The notes beneath the pieces are model-generated. The model saw only the letters and a program-made list of their open reading frames with translations, searched no databases and had not been told where the DNA came from. The translations under genes and the position numbers were made by a program. A stretch of DNA of 64,000 bases, taken from contig NZ_WEHU01000015.1 of NCBI RefSeq assembly GCF_009183415.1, forward strand, positions 62,001 to 126,000, written 5' to 3'. This document shows, piece after piece, positions 35,708 through 44,539 of this stretch (position 1 is the stretch's first letter; every line of letters starts with the position of its first letter). Source of the DNA: Bacillus sp. B1-b2 (GTDB lineage Bacteria; Bacillota; Bacilli; Bacillales; Cytobacillaceae).

Positions 35708-36913
35708 ATGGAACCACAGTTAAAATCAAATCCAACCACAACCAAAAAAGGAAATTCACTTAAATCACTTTTGCAGCTAAATATGCGTCAATATAGTATG
35801 ATTATTGCCTTAGTATTCATAATGGTCTTGTTTCAAATTCTTACAGATGGATTACTATTAAAACCATTAAATATCACTAATTTAATTTTGCAGAATAGTT
35901 ATATTCTTGTACTAGCAGTTGGAATGCTACTTGTCATTGTTACTGGACATATTGATTTATCAGTAGGCTCTATTGCTGCATTTGTTGGCGCAATTTCAGC
36001 TATTATGATGGTAAACTATGAATTTTCTCCATTTGTCGCTATTGTTATTTCATTAGTGCTTGGAGCAGTTATTGGTGCATGGCAAGGGTTTTGGATAGCA
36101 TATGTTAGAATTCCTGCATTTATTGTTACACTAGCTGGAATGCTACTATTTAGAGGCTTGACCATGATTGTATTAGAAGGAAAGTCAATTGCTCCATTCC
36201 CTGAGTCTTTCCAGAAAATCAGCTCAGGCTTTATCCCAGACATCTCAAGTTCAGGGTCTGTTCATCTTTTAACCATATTGATTGGAATTGCACTTTCTAT
36301 TATCCTTCTAGTAGTTCAGTTGAAAAATAGAAGAACACAACTTAAACATCAATTCGATGTGCAGCCTTTTGGATTATTTGTAACAAAATTAGTTGGATTA
36401 ATCCTCATCTTAAATATATTCACGTATGTATTAGCTACGTACGAGGGAATACCCAATATTCTAATCATCTTAGGTATTTTAGTTATCATCTACACATTTG
36501 TGACCAATAAAACAAAAGCAGGTAGACATATATACGCCATTGGAGGCAATGAAAAAGCTGCGTTGCTTTCAGGGATTAAAACAAAGAAAATGACCTTTAT
36601 GGTTTTCGTCAATATGGGTGTACTTTCTGCATTATCTGGTCTTTTATTTGCAGCACGCCTAAATGCAGCGACTCCAAAAGCAGGAAATTTATTTGAGTTA
36701 GATGCAATAGCAGCATGCTTTATTGGTGGAGCTTCGGCGTATGGAGGCATTGGAACCATTCCAGGAGCAATTATTGGTGGATTAGTAATGGGAGTAATGA
36801 ATAACGGAATGTCCTTACTTGGACTAGGTATTGATTGGCAACAGGGAATTAAAGGGCTAGTATTATTAGCAGCAGTTGCATTTGATATCTATAATAAGAA
36901 TAAAGCAAATTAA
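35708..36913 (+). CDS. Monosaccharide ABC importer, permease (XylH/GguB type)
   Basis: 401 residues, about ten membrane helices. Family motifs include LAVGMLLVIVTGHIDLSVGSIAAFVGA, the GFWIAYVRIPAFIVTLAGMLLFRGL stretch and the C-terminal GNEKAALLSGIKTKKM coupling loop and AACFIGGASAYGGIGTIPGAIIGGLVMGV. The longer GguB/XylH-type branch carries an extra charged loop around residues 200-220, present here. It is coupled to the ATPase gene (4 bp apart). Substrate is a monosaccharide, most likely xylose or arabinose given the neighbouring catabolic genes; no other ara or xyl transporter is in the window. Confidence 0.92.
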   Translation: MEPQLKSNPTTTKKGNSLKSLLQLNMRQYSMIIALVFIMVLFQILTDGLLLKPLNITNLILQNSYILVLAVGMLLVIVTGHIDLSVGSIAAFVGAISAIMMVNYEFSPFVAIVISLVLGAVIGAWQGFWIAYVRIPAFIVTLAGMLLFRGLTMIVLEGKSIAPFPESFQKISSGFIPDISSSGSVHLLTILIGIALSIILLVVQLKNRRTQLKHQFDVQPFGLFVTKLVGLILILNIFTYVLATYEGIPNILIILGILVIIYTFVTNKTKAGRHIYAIGGNEKAALLSGIKTKKMTFMVFVNMGVLSALSGLLFAARLNAATPKAGNLFELDAIAACFIGGASAYGGIGTIPGAIIGGLVMGVMNNGMSLLGLGIDWQQGIKGLVLLAAVAFDIYNKNKAN

Positions 36914-36915
36914 CG

Positions 36916-36963
36916 AAAAAATGGCTGTTTTGAAGGTAAGGTTACCTGAAACAGCCATTTTTT
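36916..36963. terminator. Bidirectional terminator after the importer
   Basis: AAAAAATGGCTGTTT (36916-36930) pairs with AAACAGCCATTTTTT (36949-36963) around an 18-base loop that itself can pair (AGGTAA/TTACCT). Confidence 0.88.
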
Positions 36964-36966
36964 ATT

Positions 36967-37809
36967 TTACTCTATAACACGCTTTAAACCGATACTTGCT
37001 AATGCAGTATGTAGGTTAGCACAAGTTGTTACTTGACTAAAATCAATTCCTAACGAAATAATCGTTTGAGCTATTTCTGGTCTAATTCCAGAAATAATGG
37101 ATTTTACTCCAATTAAATCTAATGCATGAACTACCTTAAATAAGTTATCTGCAACCATTGTATCAACAATAGGTACCCCAGATATATCTAAAATTAAATA
37201 TTCTATTTTTAAATTAGCCGATTCTTGTAAGGCTACTTCTAATATTAATTGAGAGCGTCGTGTATCAATTTCACCAATTAAGGGGATAATAGCTGTTTCT
37301 TTTGCAATAGGAACAACTGGTACAGAAAGTTCTTCTAATGCAGAATACGCCATTTTCATTTTTTGTGTATTACTCTGTTCATAAATATGTCCTATTATGG
37401 CACTAATTTCATCAAGAATAGGATCAATAATTTTTCCAACATCTAGCATAGTTATCGGGGCGAAGGATTTTTGTTCTAGCTCTTCTGTAAATACGTCCCA
37501 AATAATATTTCGATAAATAGATAAGGAACGAAGTGCTGATTGTAGAGGGACAAGATGATCTACGAAAGCCTTACCAGTTTTTTCAGACCAATGCTGTACT
37601 TCTGTTGCATTCTTATTATCTTTAAGTGCTTCACCTAAAATGGAAAAAAGCTTCGCATTCCATTCAAGGGTACCTTTTTCGTCAAAAGGGAGACTTTGAT
37701 AGGGAAAATCCTTTGATAAGAATTCTATTAGCAGTTGATTTATATTAGCTCCTAGGATGCTTTTATTTTTTATAATTTTATTCCCAATATAGGCCAGTTC
37801 ATCCTTCAC
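36967..37809 (-). CDS. RsbR-family stressosome protein
   Basis: 280 residues: an N-terminal helical non-haem globin-like sensor domain (about 1-150) and a C-terminal STAS domain (about 165-275). The STAS part has both phospho-threonine contexts of RsbR proteins, EIDTRR and DISGVPIVDTMVADNLF, and GIRPEIAQTIISLGID. RsbR proteins form stressosomes that release RsbT to start the sigma-B response. No rsbS or rsbT is beside it, so it is a dispersed paralogue as in Bacillus. The position between two sugar loci gives no clue to its signal. Confidence 0.85.
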   Translation of the reverse strand: MKDELAYIGNKIIKNKSILGANINQLLIEFLSKDFPYQSLPFDEKGTLEWNAKLFSILGEALKDNKNATEVQHWSEKTGKAFVDHLVPLQSALRSLSIYRNIIWDVFTEELEQKSFAPITMLDVGKIIDPILDEISAIIGHIYEQSNTQKMKMAYSALEELSVPVVPIAKETAIIPLIGEIDTRRSQLILEVALQESANLKIEYLILDISGVPIVDTMVADNLFKVVHALDLIGVKSIISGIRPEIAQTIISLGIDFSQVTTCANLHTALASIGLKRVIE

Positions 37810-37987
37810 AATAATTCACTCCTACTTTTATTTCTATTTATCCAGTATACATGGTTTTAGGAGATAAGGGGAGAAATACGGCTTTTTCATTGTTTATTAT
37901 TCCTGTTGCTATCTAGGGATTACCATTTTATCATTAAGATAATGAGAGCGCCTTCAAGATAGAGCCAAATGAGGAGGAAATAAAGAT

Positions 37988-38860
37988 ATGTACAAGCATG
38001 GTGTTTATGGATTTCGGTTTTTAGATGGCATGGATCAATCTCTGTATCAATTGTTTGCTGTTGGTTATGAATATATTACAAATACTGAGTATCATTGGGA
38101 TGGTCTGCAGCGAACAGATGGACCATTAATCCTATTTCAATATACAGTTTCGGGAAAAGGGAGCTTAATAGTAAATGGGCAATTACATGAGGTGTCAATG
38201 GGAAGTGCATTTATGATTGACATTCCAAGTAATCATCAATATTTTTTTAATAGTAGTAATGATCATTGGGAGTTTTATTTTATTCTATTTCGTCCGACAA
38301 AATTGGAGACTGAATGGCAATTTTTATCAAAAGAGCTTGGAGTGATTTTTTCTTTAGAAGAAGCAAGTCCACCTGTATTATTACTTAAAACGATGTATCT
38401 TCATGCTTATAATAGAAATATTAACGATCGTTATCTGGCTTCCTCAATGGTCTATCAGTTTGTGATGGAAATATATCGAAATAGTTTAAATTTACATAAA
38501 GAGCATGATATGCCTGATCATATGAAGAAGGCAATAAGGTATATAGAAGAAAATTTTACAACTGTAGAAAGTGTAGAAGAAGTAGCTGCAGTTGCTACAT
38601 TATCTAAATATTATTTCACTAGATTATTTAAGAAAATAACTGGATTTACACCCTTGCAATATGTAACAAAGCTTCGGTTAGAAAAAGCGATAAAGCTATT
38701 AAGAGATACCGATTATACGATAGAAGAAATTGCGAGAATGATAGGTTATGCGAATGCAAGCTATTTTATTAAAGTATTTAGACAATGGGTTGGATATTCT
38801 CCTGGAGAATATCGCCTTGGGAAAAATCATCTTGCTTTTACAGATATGTTATTTAAATAA
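37988..38860 (+). CDS. AraC-family regulator beside the GH27 gene
   Basis: 290 residues: cupin-type sensor domain (FQYTVSGKGSLIVNGQLHEVSMGSAFMIDIP at about 50-80) and C-terminal double helix-turn-helix (TLSKYYFTRLFKKITGFTPLQYVTKLRLEKA, then IGYANASYFIKVFRQWVGYSPGEYR). It matches the regulator at 10797-11669 along its length. It lies 105 bp before the GH27 glycosidase in the same direction and probably activates it in response to a galactoside. GAGGAGG precedes the ATG. Confidence 0.82.
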   Translation: MYKHGVYGFRFLDGMDQSLYQLFAVGYEYITNTEYHWDGLQRTDGPLILFQYTVSGKGSLIVNGQLHEVSMGSAFMIDIPSNHQYFFNSSNDHWEFYFILFRPTKLETEWQFLSKELGVIFSLEEASPPVLLLKTMYLHAYNRNINDRYLASSMVYQFVMEIYRNSLNLHKEHDMPDHMKKAIRYIEENFTTVESVEEVAAVATLSKYYFTRLFKKITGFTPLQYVTKLRLEKAIKLLRDTDYTIEEIARMIGYANASYFIKVFRQWVGYSPGEYRLGKNHLAFTDMLFK

Positions 38861-38965
38861 TAGAGCAATATTTTACAACTAGAGCAAAAAGATAGGATAG
38901 ATGATGACTACTTTTTTCCTTATGATGAGTATATAAGATTACGAGTTTTAGGAAGGATGGATGAC

Positions 38966-40246
38966 ATGAAGCATCATTTATTAGCAAGTACTCCTCCGCT
39001 TGGGTGGAATAGTTGGGATTGTTACGGAGCATCTGTTACAGAGGAAGAAGTAAAGGGTAACGCGGACTATATGAGCAAATATTTAAAAAAGTATGGGTGG
39101 GAATATGTAGTTGTCGATATTCAATGGTATGAACCAGGTGCTAATTCCTCTATGTATCGCCCATTTGTTCCACTAGAGATGGATGAATACTCGAGATTAT
39201 TACCTGCAGTAAATCGTTTTCCATCTGCTGAAGGAGGGAAGGGCTTTAAAGAATTAGCTGATTACGTTCATGGCTTAGGGCTGAAATTTGGAATACATAT
39301 AATGAGGGGAATTCCTCGTCAGGCTGCTCACCAAAATACAGCTATACTAAATTCAAGTAAAACGGCTCGAGATATTGCTCACCCAAATTCAATTTGTCCA
39401 TGGAATACGGATATGTATGGAGTAGATGCTAGTAAGGAAGGAGCACAAAGCTACTATAATTCCCTGTTTGAATTATATGCAGAATGGGGAGTAGACTTTG
39501 TAAAGGTAGATGATATTGCTGCATCTAAGTTATATACTACTCATTTGGACGAAATAAAATTAATTCGTCATGCTATTGATCATTGTGGTCGAGATATGGT
39601 ATTAAGCCTGTCACCAGGACCTGCTCCTCTAGAGTTCTCTAAGGAATTGACAGAACATGCTAATATGTGGCGTATGACAGATGATTATTGGGATTTATGG
39701 CAATTACTTTATGATATGTTTGAACGATGTGAAAAGTGGTCTGATTACCGGGGAGAGGGATATTGGCCGGATTGTGATATGTTGCCATTAGGACATATTG
39801 GAATTCGCTCTGTTGATGGTGGGGCGCAAGATCGCTGGACTCGTTTTACAAAAGAGGAACAGAAAACAATGATGACACTATGGTCTATCTTCCGCTCACC
39901 ACTTATGTTTGGAGGCGAGCTTAGAGATAACGATGATTGGACACTATCTTTATTAACAAACGAACATTTATTGTATGTAAATCAGCATAGTCATAATAAC
40001 CGCCAAGTTTATCGAGAAGATGATAAGGTGGTCTGGTCAGCTGAGGATGATCAAGGAAATTCTTATGTAGCTTTGTTTAATATTGGTGAAGAGGAAAAGT
40101 TGGTTACTGTTAAGCTTGAAGATCTTGGTCATACAGATACAAAAAAATATGAAGATATTTGGGATAACCAAGAAGTAGGGGAAATAACGGAGAAAATAGA
40201 AGTAAACTTAAAGCCTCACAGTACGAAGTTTTATCGAGTGTATTAA
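38966..40246 (+). CDS. Family GH27 glycosidase, probable alpha-galactosidase
   Basis: About 426 residues, no signal peptide, so cytoplasmic. The N-terminus TPPLGWNSWDCYGA is the GH27 opening motif. Numbered from the ATG at 38957, the catalytic nucleophile is probably Asp185 in WGVDFVKVDD and the acid/base Asp243 in WRMTDDYWD. Typical alpha-galactosidases have KYDNC at the first site, so the pocket differs; a beta-L-arabinopyranosidase or another specificity is possible. A C-terminal beta-sandwich (about 330-429) completes the fold. ATG 38966 is preferred because AGGAAGG touches the ATG at 38957. The adjacent AraC protein suggests galactoside induction. Confidence 0.85.
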   Translation: MKHHLLASTPPLGWNSWDCYGASVTEEEVKGNADYMSKYLKKYGWEYVVVDIQWYEPGANSSMYRPFVPLEMDEYSRLLPAVNRFPSAEGGKGFKELADYVHGLGLKFGIHIMRGIPRQAAHQNTAILNSSKTARDIAHPNSICPWNTDMYGVDASKEGAQSYYNSLFELYAEWGVDFVKVDDIAASKLYTTHLDEIKLIRHAIDHCGRDMVLSLSPGPAPLEFSKELTEHANMWRMTDDYWDLWQLLYDMFERCEKWSDYRGEGYWPDCDMLPLGHIGIRSVDGGAQDRWTRFTKEEQKTMMTLWSIFRSPLMFGGELRDNDDWTLSLLTNEHLLYVNQHSHNNRQVYREDDKVVWSAEDDQGNSYVALFNIGEEEKLVTVKLEDLGHTDTKKYEDIWDNQEVGEITEKIEVNLKPHSTKFYRVY

Positions 40247-40254
40247 TAGAAGAG

Positions 40255-40291
40255 AGAGTCTTAAAAGGTAAATCCTTTAAGACTCTTTCTG
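40255..40291 (+). terminator. GH27 gene terminator
   Basis: AGAGTCTTAAA (40255-40265) pairs with TTTAAGACTCT (40276-40286) around a 10-base loop, then T residues. Confidence 0.8.
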
Positions 40292-40330
40292 TTTTGTCAT
40301 AACCGTTTTAGCATCAAAATATTGTATATA

Positions 40331-40363
40331 AAAAGGTACTTCTCTTCAAGAAAAGTACCTTTT
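40331..40363 (-). terminator. araR terminator
   Basis: AAAAGGTACTT (40331-40341) pairs with AAGTACCTTTT (40353-40363); the minus-strand side runs into T residues, just past the araR stop. Confidence 0.78.
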
Positions 40364-40372
40364 TATATATTC

Positions 40373-41485
40373 TTATTGATTTACAGGGCATGGTCCAGTG
40401 GAATTACGTATAACTAACTTTGGTTTATAAACAACAGAAGGAGGAACAGAATTTTTTTTCTCAACAGCATCCACAATCCATTTAGCAGCTTCCATTCCCA
40501 TTTCCATTTTAGGATGAGAAACGGAAGTTAACTTTACTTCAGAAGCTTCTGTTAAGAAAGAGTCATCATATCCAATAATGGACACATCTTCAGGAATGGT
40601 TAAGTTTAAAGAACGAAGAAAATGAATCACTTGAATAGCCAGTTGATCATTGTAACAAACAATAGCTGTTGGTTTATCATGGCTATCAAACAGTTCCTTT
40701 AACTTCTCTAATGGAAAATGTACCTGGTTTTCCGTTGAATAATTAATCACCATATCTGGGAAAAAAGGAACCGAGAATTCCTTATAGGCTTGAATGAAGC
40801 CTTTCATACGATTTATTCCTTGTAAATCATCAGACTTAAATAAGCCAATAATTCTTTGATGTCCTAATTTTATAAGATGTTCTGTTGCAATAAATCCCCC
40901 TAGTTCGTCATCTACTATTAGATGAGGTGGAGAAAGTTGAGAATAGAACTGATTAATCATTAAATAGGGAATCTGATTTTGTTCAAGCTCTAAGTAAAAG
41001 TTAATATTAGGATTAAAGGTACTGCTTTTAGTTGGTTCTACAATTAGTCCATCAACATTTCTGCTTAACATGGTTTGTAAACATTGCTTTTCTTTTTCTA
41101 CATCATTGTCCGTACAAGCAAAGGTAAGTGAATAACCTTTTGTTGTTAAATAAGATTCAATTCCTTTTATAATGGAAGGAAAGATATAGTCTGATATGTA
41201 AGTGGTAATGACTCCAATGTTCTTTGTGCCTTTTATCGAAGAAATGGAACTATTTGCACTTGGCGTTTGTCTGTGGGAGACGAAGGTTCCTGCTCCTTGC
41301 TCTCTATAGAGCCATCCTTCGTGGACTAAATCTCCTACTGCTTGACGGATAGTATGTCTACTAACCCCAAACATCTTTACTAATTCATTTTCTGAATATA
41401 TTTTATCACCTGGTTTCACTTTCCCGCTAGTGACCCATTCGGTTATTTTTTCTTTGACCATATTATATTTTGTCATTTGTGCCAC
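40373..41485 (-). CDS. araR: Arabinose repressor AraR (GntR DNA-binding plus LacI sensor)
   Basis: About 370 residues. The N-terminal GntR winged helix (YSENELVKMFGVSRHTIRQAVGDLVHEGWLYREQGAGTFVS) is fused to a LacI/GalR-type sugar-binding domain (NIGVITTYISDYIFPSIIKGIESYL to the end), the hallmark of AraR. It represses arabinose genes until L-arabinose binds. The frame is open to a TTG at 41521, but that codon sits in the operator and has no ribosome site; GTG 41485 (GGTGA 5 bases upstream) or ATG 41476 is more likely. AraR-type boxes lie before it (41524-41538) and before araB (two). Confidence 0.92.
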   Translation of the reverse strand: MAQMTKYNMVKEKITEWVTSGKVKPGDKIYSENELVKMFGVSRHTIRQAVGDLVHEGWLYREQGAGTFVSHRQTPSANSSISSIKGTKNIGVITTYISDYIFPSIIKGIESYLTTKGYSLTFACTDNDVEKEKQCLQTMLSRNVDGLIVEPTKSSTFNPNINFYLELEQNQIPYLMINQFYSQLSPPHLIVDDELGGFIATEHLIKLGHQRIIGLFKSDDLQGINRMKGFIQAYKEFSVPFFPDMVINYSTENQVHFPLEKLKELFDSHDKPTAIVCYNDQLAIQVIHFLRSLNLTIPEDVSIIGYDDSFLTEASEVKLTSVSHPKMEMGMEAAKWIVDAVEKKNSVPPSVVYKPKLVIRNSTGPCPVNQ

Positions 41486-41523
41486 TGTTTCACCGCTTTC
41501 ATTGGTATGTAACGAATTCAAAC

Positions 41524-41538
41524 TTATACGTACAATAA
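41524..41538 (-). promoter_or_regulatory. AraR box upstream of araR
   Basis: TTATACGTACAATAA on the plus strand, matching the ATTTGTACGTACAAAT-type AraR box around the TACGTAC core. It implies autoregulation. Confidence 0.65.
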
Positions 41539-41646
41539 AAAGTAATACCGTTATAGTATCAGAAAAAAGCTGAAATGACTATTAAATATTTTAGTAGAAG
41601 TATGAACAAAAGGTGAGTAAAGTATAAGTATCTAGAAGAGTACTTA

Positions 41647-41690
41647 TATGAAAAAAGTAAGCCTACACAATAAGGCTTACTTTTTTCATA
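41647..41690. terminator. Long perfect hairpin after xylR
   Basis: TATGAAAAAAGTAAGCCT (41647-41664) pairs perfectly over 18 bp with its complement (41673-41690) around an 8-base loop. It lies 115 bp beyond the xylR stop. The 320-bp gap between araR and xylR otherwise holds no convincing gene; a 91-codon minus frame there has no ribosome site. Confidence 0.7.
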
Positions 41691-41805
41691 TATATAAGGA
41701 TATATACGTCTAAACACTGTTTTAATAAACTTAGTGGAGCGTAACGGAACGAACTTGTTCATACAGCCGAATATATTAAAAACAACAAAGGATGTGAAAA
41801 CAGTC

Positions 41806-43008
41806 CTATATAATAATATTCTCCGATTCAACAAGTACTAATTTTTCAACATGTAAGAATTTCTGGATGTTGATAGAGGTTGCTCCTAATAAAGAGGCTT
41901 TGGAACCTAGAGTAGAACTCTTAATATCAATGTCTTTGTTAAAGGAGCTTACTAGATTTTGCTGAACTTTTTCTAGAATAAGAGGAATTCGTCTAATAAG
42001 GGAACTATTTAGATAGACGATTTCTGGTGCGTATGTTGCAATAATATTATTTACAGCAGCAGCTAAGTAAAAACTGAATTCCTCTACAACTTTTAAAGCG
42101 ATATTCTCCTTATTATCATATGCTAGGATTAATTCATCTACAGTGATTTTACCAGAGCTAGTAAGAGAGGCATATGTAAATAATAATGCATCTTCAGAGC
42201 AATACTGCTCTAGGCAGCCATTGTTACCACATGGGCAAGGCTTCCCGTTAGGAACTAAAATGGTATGACCAATTTCCCCGCTCATTCCTTTTTTCCCATG
42301 ATAAAGCTTCCTATTAATGATTATTCCCGCTCCTACACCACTATGAATACTTAAACTAACCAAATTCGTTTGATCAGTAGTAAAAGTATTTTCAGCGATA
42401 GCCGTTAGATTTGCTTCATTTTCTAGGTGAATAGGAAATGAATAGCTAGTAGTTAAACGTTCATATAAATTAATTTGATCCAAGTCATAATAGGGAGTAA
42501 ATAGAATGTTATTTGTATCTACAATTCCATGGATAGCTAGGGACATACCAATTATTCCATAGTTAAACGTGTAGATATTCGAGTCTGCTTTTTTTAAGGT
42601 ATTTAGTTTTAGTTGATACTCTTTTACAATTTCTGAAATCAGCTCAAAGATATTTTCATTAGAAACAAGGATGTTCTTTTTTTTCTCGGCAGTAATTATC
42701 TCTCCGTCAAGAAAGCAAAGTGCAGAAGAAATATAGTTAGCGCCAATATCTATGGAAATGGAAAGTCCTGCGAATTTATTAAATGTTAGCATAATAGGTT
42801 TTCTTCCGCCTTGATTCGTGCTATCACCTATTCCTACTTCTAGGATTAATTCTTTCTCTAAGAGACTTTTCGTAATTTCAGAAACGGATGCTTTATTTAA
42901 AGCAGATATTTGGGAGACAGTGGCTCTTGATATTTGTCCATGTTGAATAATTAATTCAAGAACCAATTGCTCGTTTTTTTCTCGTATTTTATATCTATCT
43001 GTAATCAT
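41806..43008 (-). CDS. xylR: ROK-family xylose repressor
   Basis: 400 residues. N-terminal winged helix (about 10-70; GQISRATVSQISALNKASVSEITKSLLEKELI), then an ROK domain with IDIGANYISSAL, the GVGAGIIINRKLYHGKKGMSGEIGH motif and the zinc-binding CPCGNNGCLEQYCS. It is divergent from xylA and should bind the dyad at 43138-43162, releasing on xylose. ATG 43008 is chosen because GGAG precedes it by 11 bases; a GTG at 43020 directly touches that site. Regulatory ROK proteins have this exact architecture. Confidence 0.88.
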   Translation of the reverse strand: MITDRYKIREKNEQLVLELIIQHGQISRATVSQISALNKASVSEITKSLLEKELILEVGIGDSTNQGGRKPIMLTFNKFAGLSISIDIGANYISSALCFLDGEIITAEKKKNILVSNENIFELISEIVKEYQLKLNTLKKADSNIYTFNYGIIGMSLAIHGIVDTNNILFTPYYDLDQINLYERLTTSYSFPIHLENEANLTAIAENTFTTDQTNLVSLSIHSGVGAGIIINRKLYHGKKGMSGEIGHTILVPNGKPCPCGNNGCLEQYCSEDALLFTYASLTSSGKITVDELILAYDNKENIALKVVEEFSFYLAAAVNNIIATYAPEIVYLNSSLIRRIPLILEKVQQNLVSSFNKDIDIKSSTLGSKASLLGATSINIQKFLHVEKLVLVESENIII

Positions 43009-43102
43009 TTTTTGATTCACTCCAAACCGATTGCTCTCTCTTGTTTGCTAAAAATCAGCTTATCATAGCGAGCAAGAAAAAGCAGTTTATTTAGGGAAAT
43101 TC

Positions 43103-43162
43103 TTGACAAATGTAAGCGGATAAATTATGTTTTACTTAGTTAGTTTAACTTCCTAACAAACT
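43103..43162 (+). promoter_or_regulatory. xylA promoter with embedded cre and XylR operator
   Basis: TTGACA (43103-43108), 17-bp spacer, TATGTT (43126-43131). ATGTAAGCGGATAAAT (43110-43125) fills the spacer and matches the cre consensus except one base. An imperfect dyad with half-sites AGTTAGTT and AACAAACT (43138-43162) follows, the form of Bacillus XylR operators. Repression by both CcpA and XylR is thus built into one promoter. Confidence 0.75.
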
Positions 43163-43197
43163 GTTTGCAAGAATAAAAAAAGAGGAGTGTTTTCAGA

Positions 43198-44505
43198 ATG
43201 AGTTATTTTCCTAATGTACAAAAAATCAAATTTGAAGGTACACAAAGCAAAAATCTATTTGCATTTAGACATTATAATCCCGATGAAATAGTGTTAGGAA
43301 AGTCGATGAGAGAGCATCTTAGATTTGCAGTTGCCTATTGGCATACCTTTACTCAAGATGGCTCTGATCCATTTGGTGCAGCAACAAACATTCGTACTTG
43401 GATAACAGATGACTCAATGGAAACCGCATATAATAGAGTGGAAGCTGCATTTGAATTTTTCACAAAAATAGATGCTCCTTACTTTTGCTTTCATGATGTG
43501 GATATTGCTCCAGAAGGAGAAACTCTTCAAGAGTTCTTTGATCATTTAGATGAAATAACAGATTTAATAAAAAAGAAGATGGATGAGACTGGTGTTAAGT
43601 TACTATGGAATACAGCAAATATGTTTACAAATTCTAGATTTGTGCATGGAGCAGCATCATCTTCTAATGCAGATGTGTTTGCATATGCGGCAGCTCAAGT
43701 GAAAAAAGGGTTAGATATTAGTAAAAAATTAAATGGACAGAACTATGTTTTTTGGGGTGGCAGAGAAGGGTATGAATCTCTTTTAAATACGGATATGGAG
43801 TTAGAACAAGATAATATAGCAAGGCTTTTTCATATGGCAGTAGATTATGCGAAAGAAATTAACCATCCTGTACAGTTTTTAATTGAGCCAAAACCAAAAG
43901 AACCTTCTAAACATCAATATGATTTTGATGCTGCAACCACTCTTGCATTTCTTCAAAAATATAACTTGATGGATCATTTTAAATTAAACTTGGAAGCGAA
44001 TCATGCAACACTTGCTGGTCATACTTTTGAACACGAATTAGCTGTGGCGAGAAGTTATAAGGCATTAGGTTCTATAGATGCGAATCAAGGAGATTTACTT
44101 TTAGGCTGGGATACGGATGAGTTTCCGACCAATATTCACGATACTACTTTGACGATGTATCAAATCTTAGAGAATGGTGGAATTGCACCAGGTGGAGTAA
44201 ACTTTGATGCAAAAGTTCGCCGTAGTTCCTTCACAATGGATGATTTATTTTTAGCCCATATTGCTGGGATGGATACTTTTGCTCGCGGGTTAAAGGCAGC
44301 AGCGAAATTAAAGGAAGATAAATTTTTTGATAGTCTACTAGAAAAGCGCTATGAAAGTTATCGTACGGGTATTGGAGCGGATATTGTGGAAGGTAAGACA
44401 GATTTAAAAGTATTAACAGAATACGCTTTAAAAAATGATCAAATAAAAAATGAACCAGCGCATTTGGAATGGATTAAATCAAGATTAAATGATTATTTAG
44501 TTTAA
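43198..44505 (+). CDS. xylA: Xylose isomerase
   Basis: 435 residues, class II length. Active-site motifs: [12 protein letters not shown] (catalytic His and Asp), [15 protein letters not shown] (metal-binding Glu and Lys), [19 protein letters not shown] and [13 protein letters not shown] (metal-binding Asp residues). It interconverts D-xylose and D-xylulose in the cytoplasm with divalent metal. AGAGGAG precedes the ATG. First gene of xylA-xylB, 34 bp between them, controlled from the promoter at 43103. Confidence 0.95.
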   Translation: MSYFPNVQKIKFEGTQSKNLFAFRHYNPDEIVLGKSMREHLRFAVAYWHTFTQDGSDPFGAATNIRTWITDDSMETAYNRVEAAFEFFTKIDAPYFCFHDVDIAPEGETLQEFFDHLDEITDLIKKKMDETGVKLLWNTANMFTNSRFVHGAASSSNADVFAYAAAQVKKGLDISKKLNGQNYVFWGGREGYESLLNTDMELEQDNIARLFHMAVDYAKEINHPVQFLIEPKPKEPSKHQYDFDAATTLAFLQKYNLMDHFKLNLEANHATLAGHTFEHELAVARSYKALGSIDANQGDLLLGWDTDEFPTNIHDTTLTMYQILENGGIAPGGVNFDAKVRRSSFTMDDLFLAHIAGMDTFARGLKAAAKLKEDKFFDSLLEKRYESYRTGIGADIVEGKTDLKVLTEYALKNDQIKNEPAHLEWIKSRLNDYLV

Positions 44506-44539
44506 TAGGGTAATAGTTTATAGGAGAGGAGGAGAGATA

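Noticed and set aside
33057-36913. Ribose (RbsBAC) importer
   Set aside because: No rbsK or rbsD beside it, and the binding protein and long permease look more like the XylF/ChvE branch; ribose is not excluded experimentally.
41647-41690. Long perfect inverted repeat as an insertion-sequence end
   Set aside because: There is no transposase and no target duplication; A/T flanks fit a bidirectional terminator.
41559-41834. 91-codon minus-strand frame between araR and xylR
   Set aside because: It crosses an 18-bp terminator hairpin and has no ribosome site.
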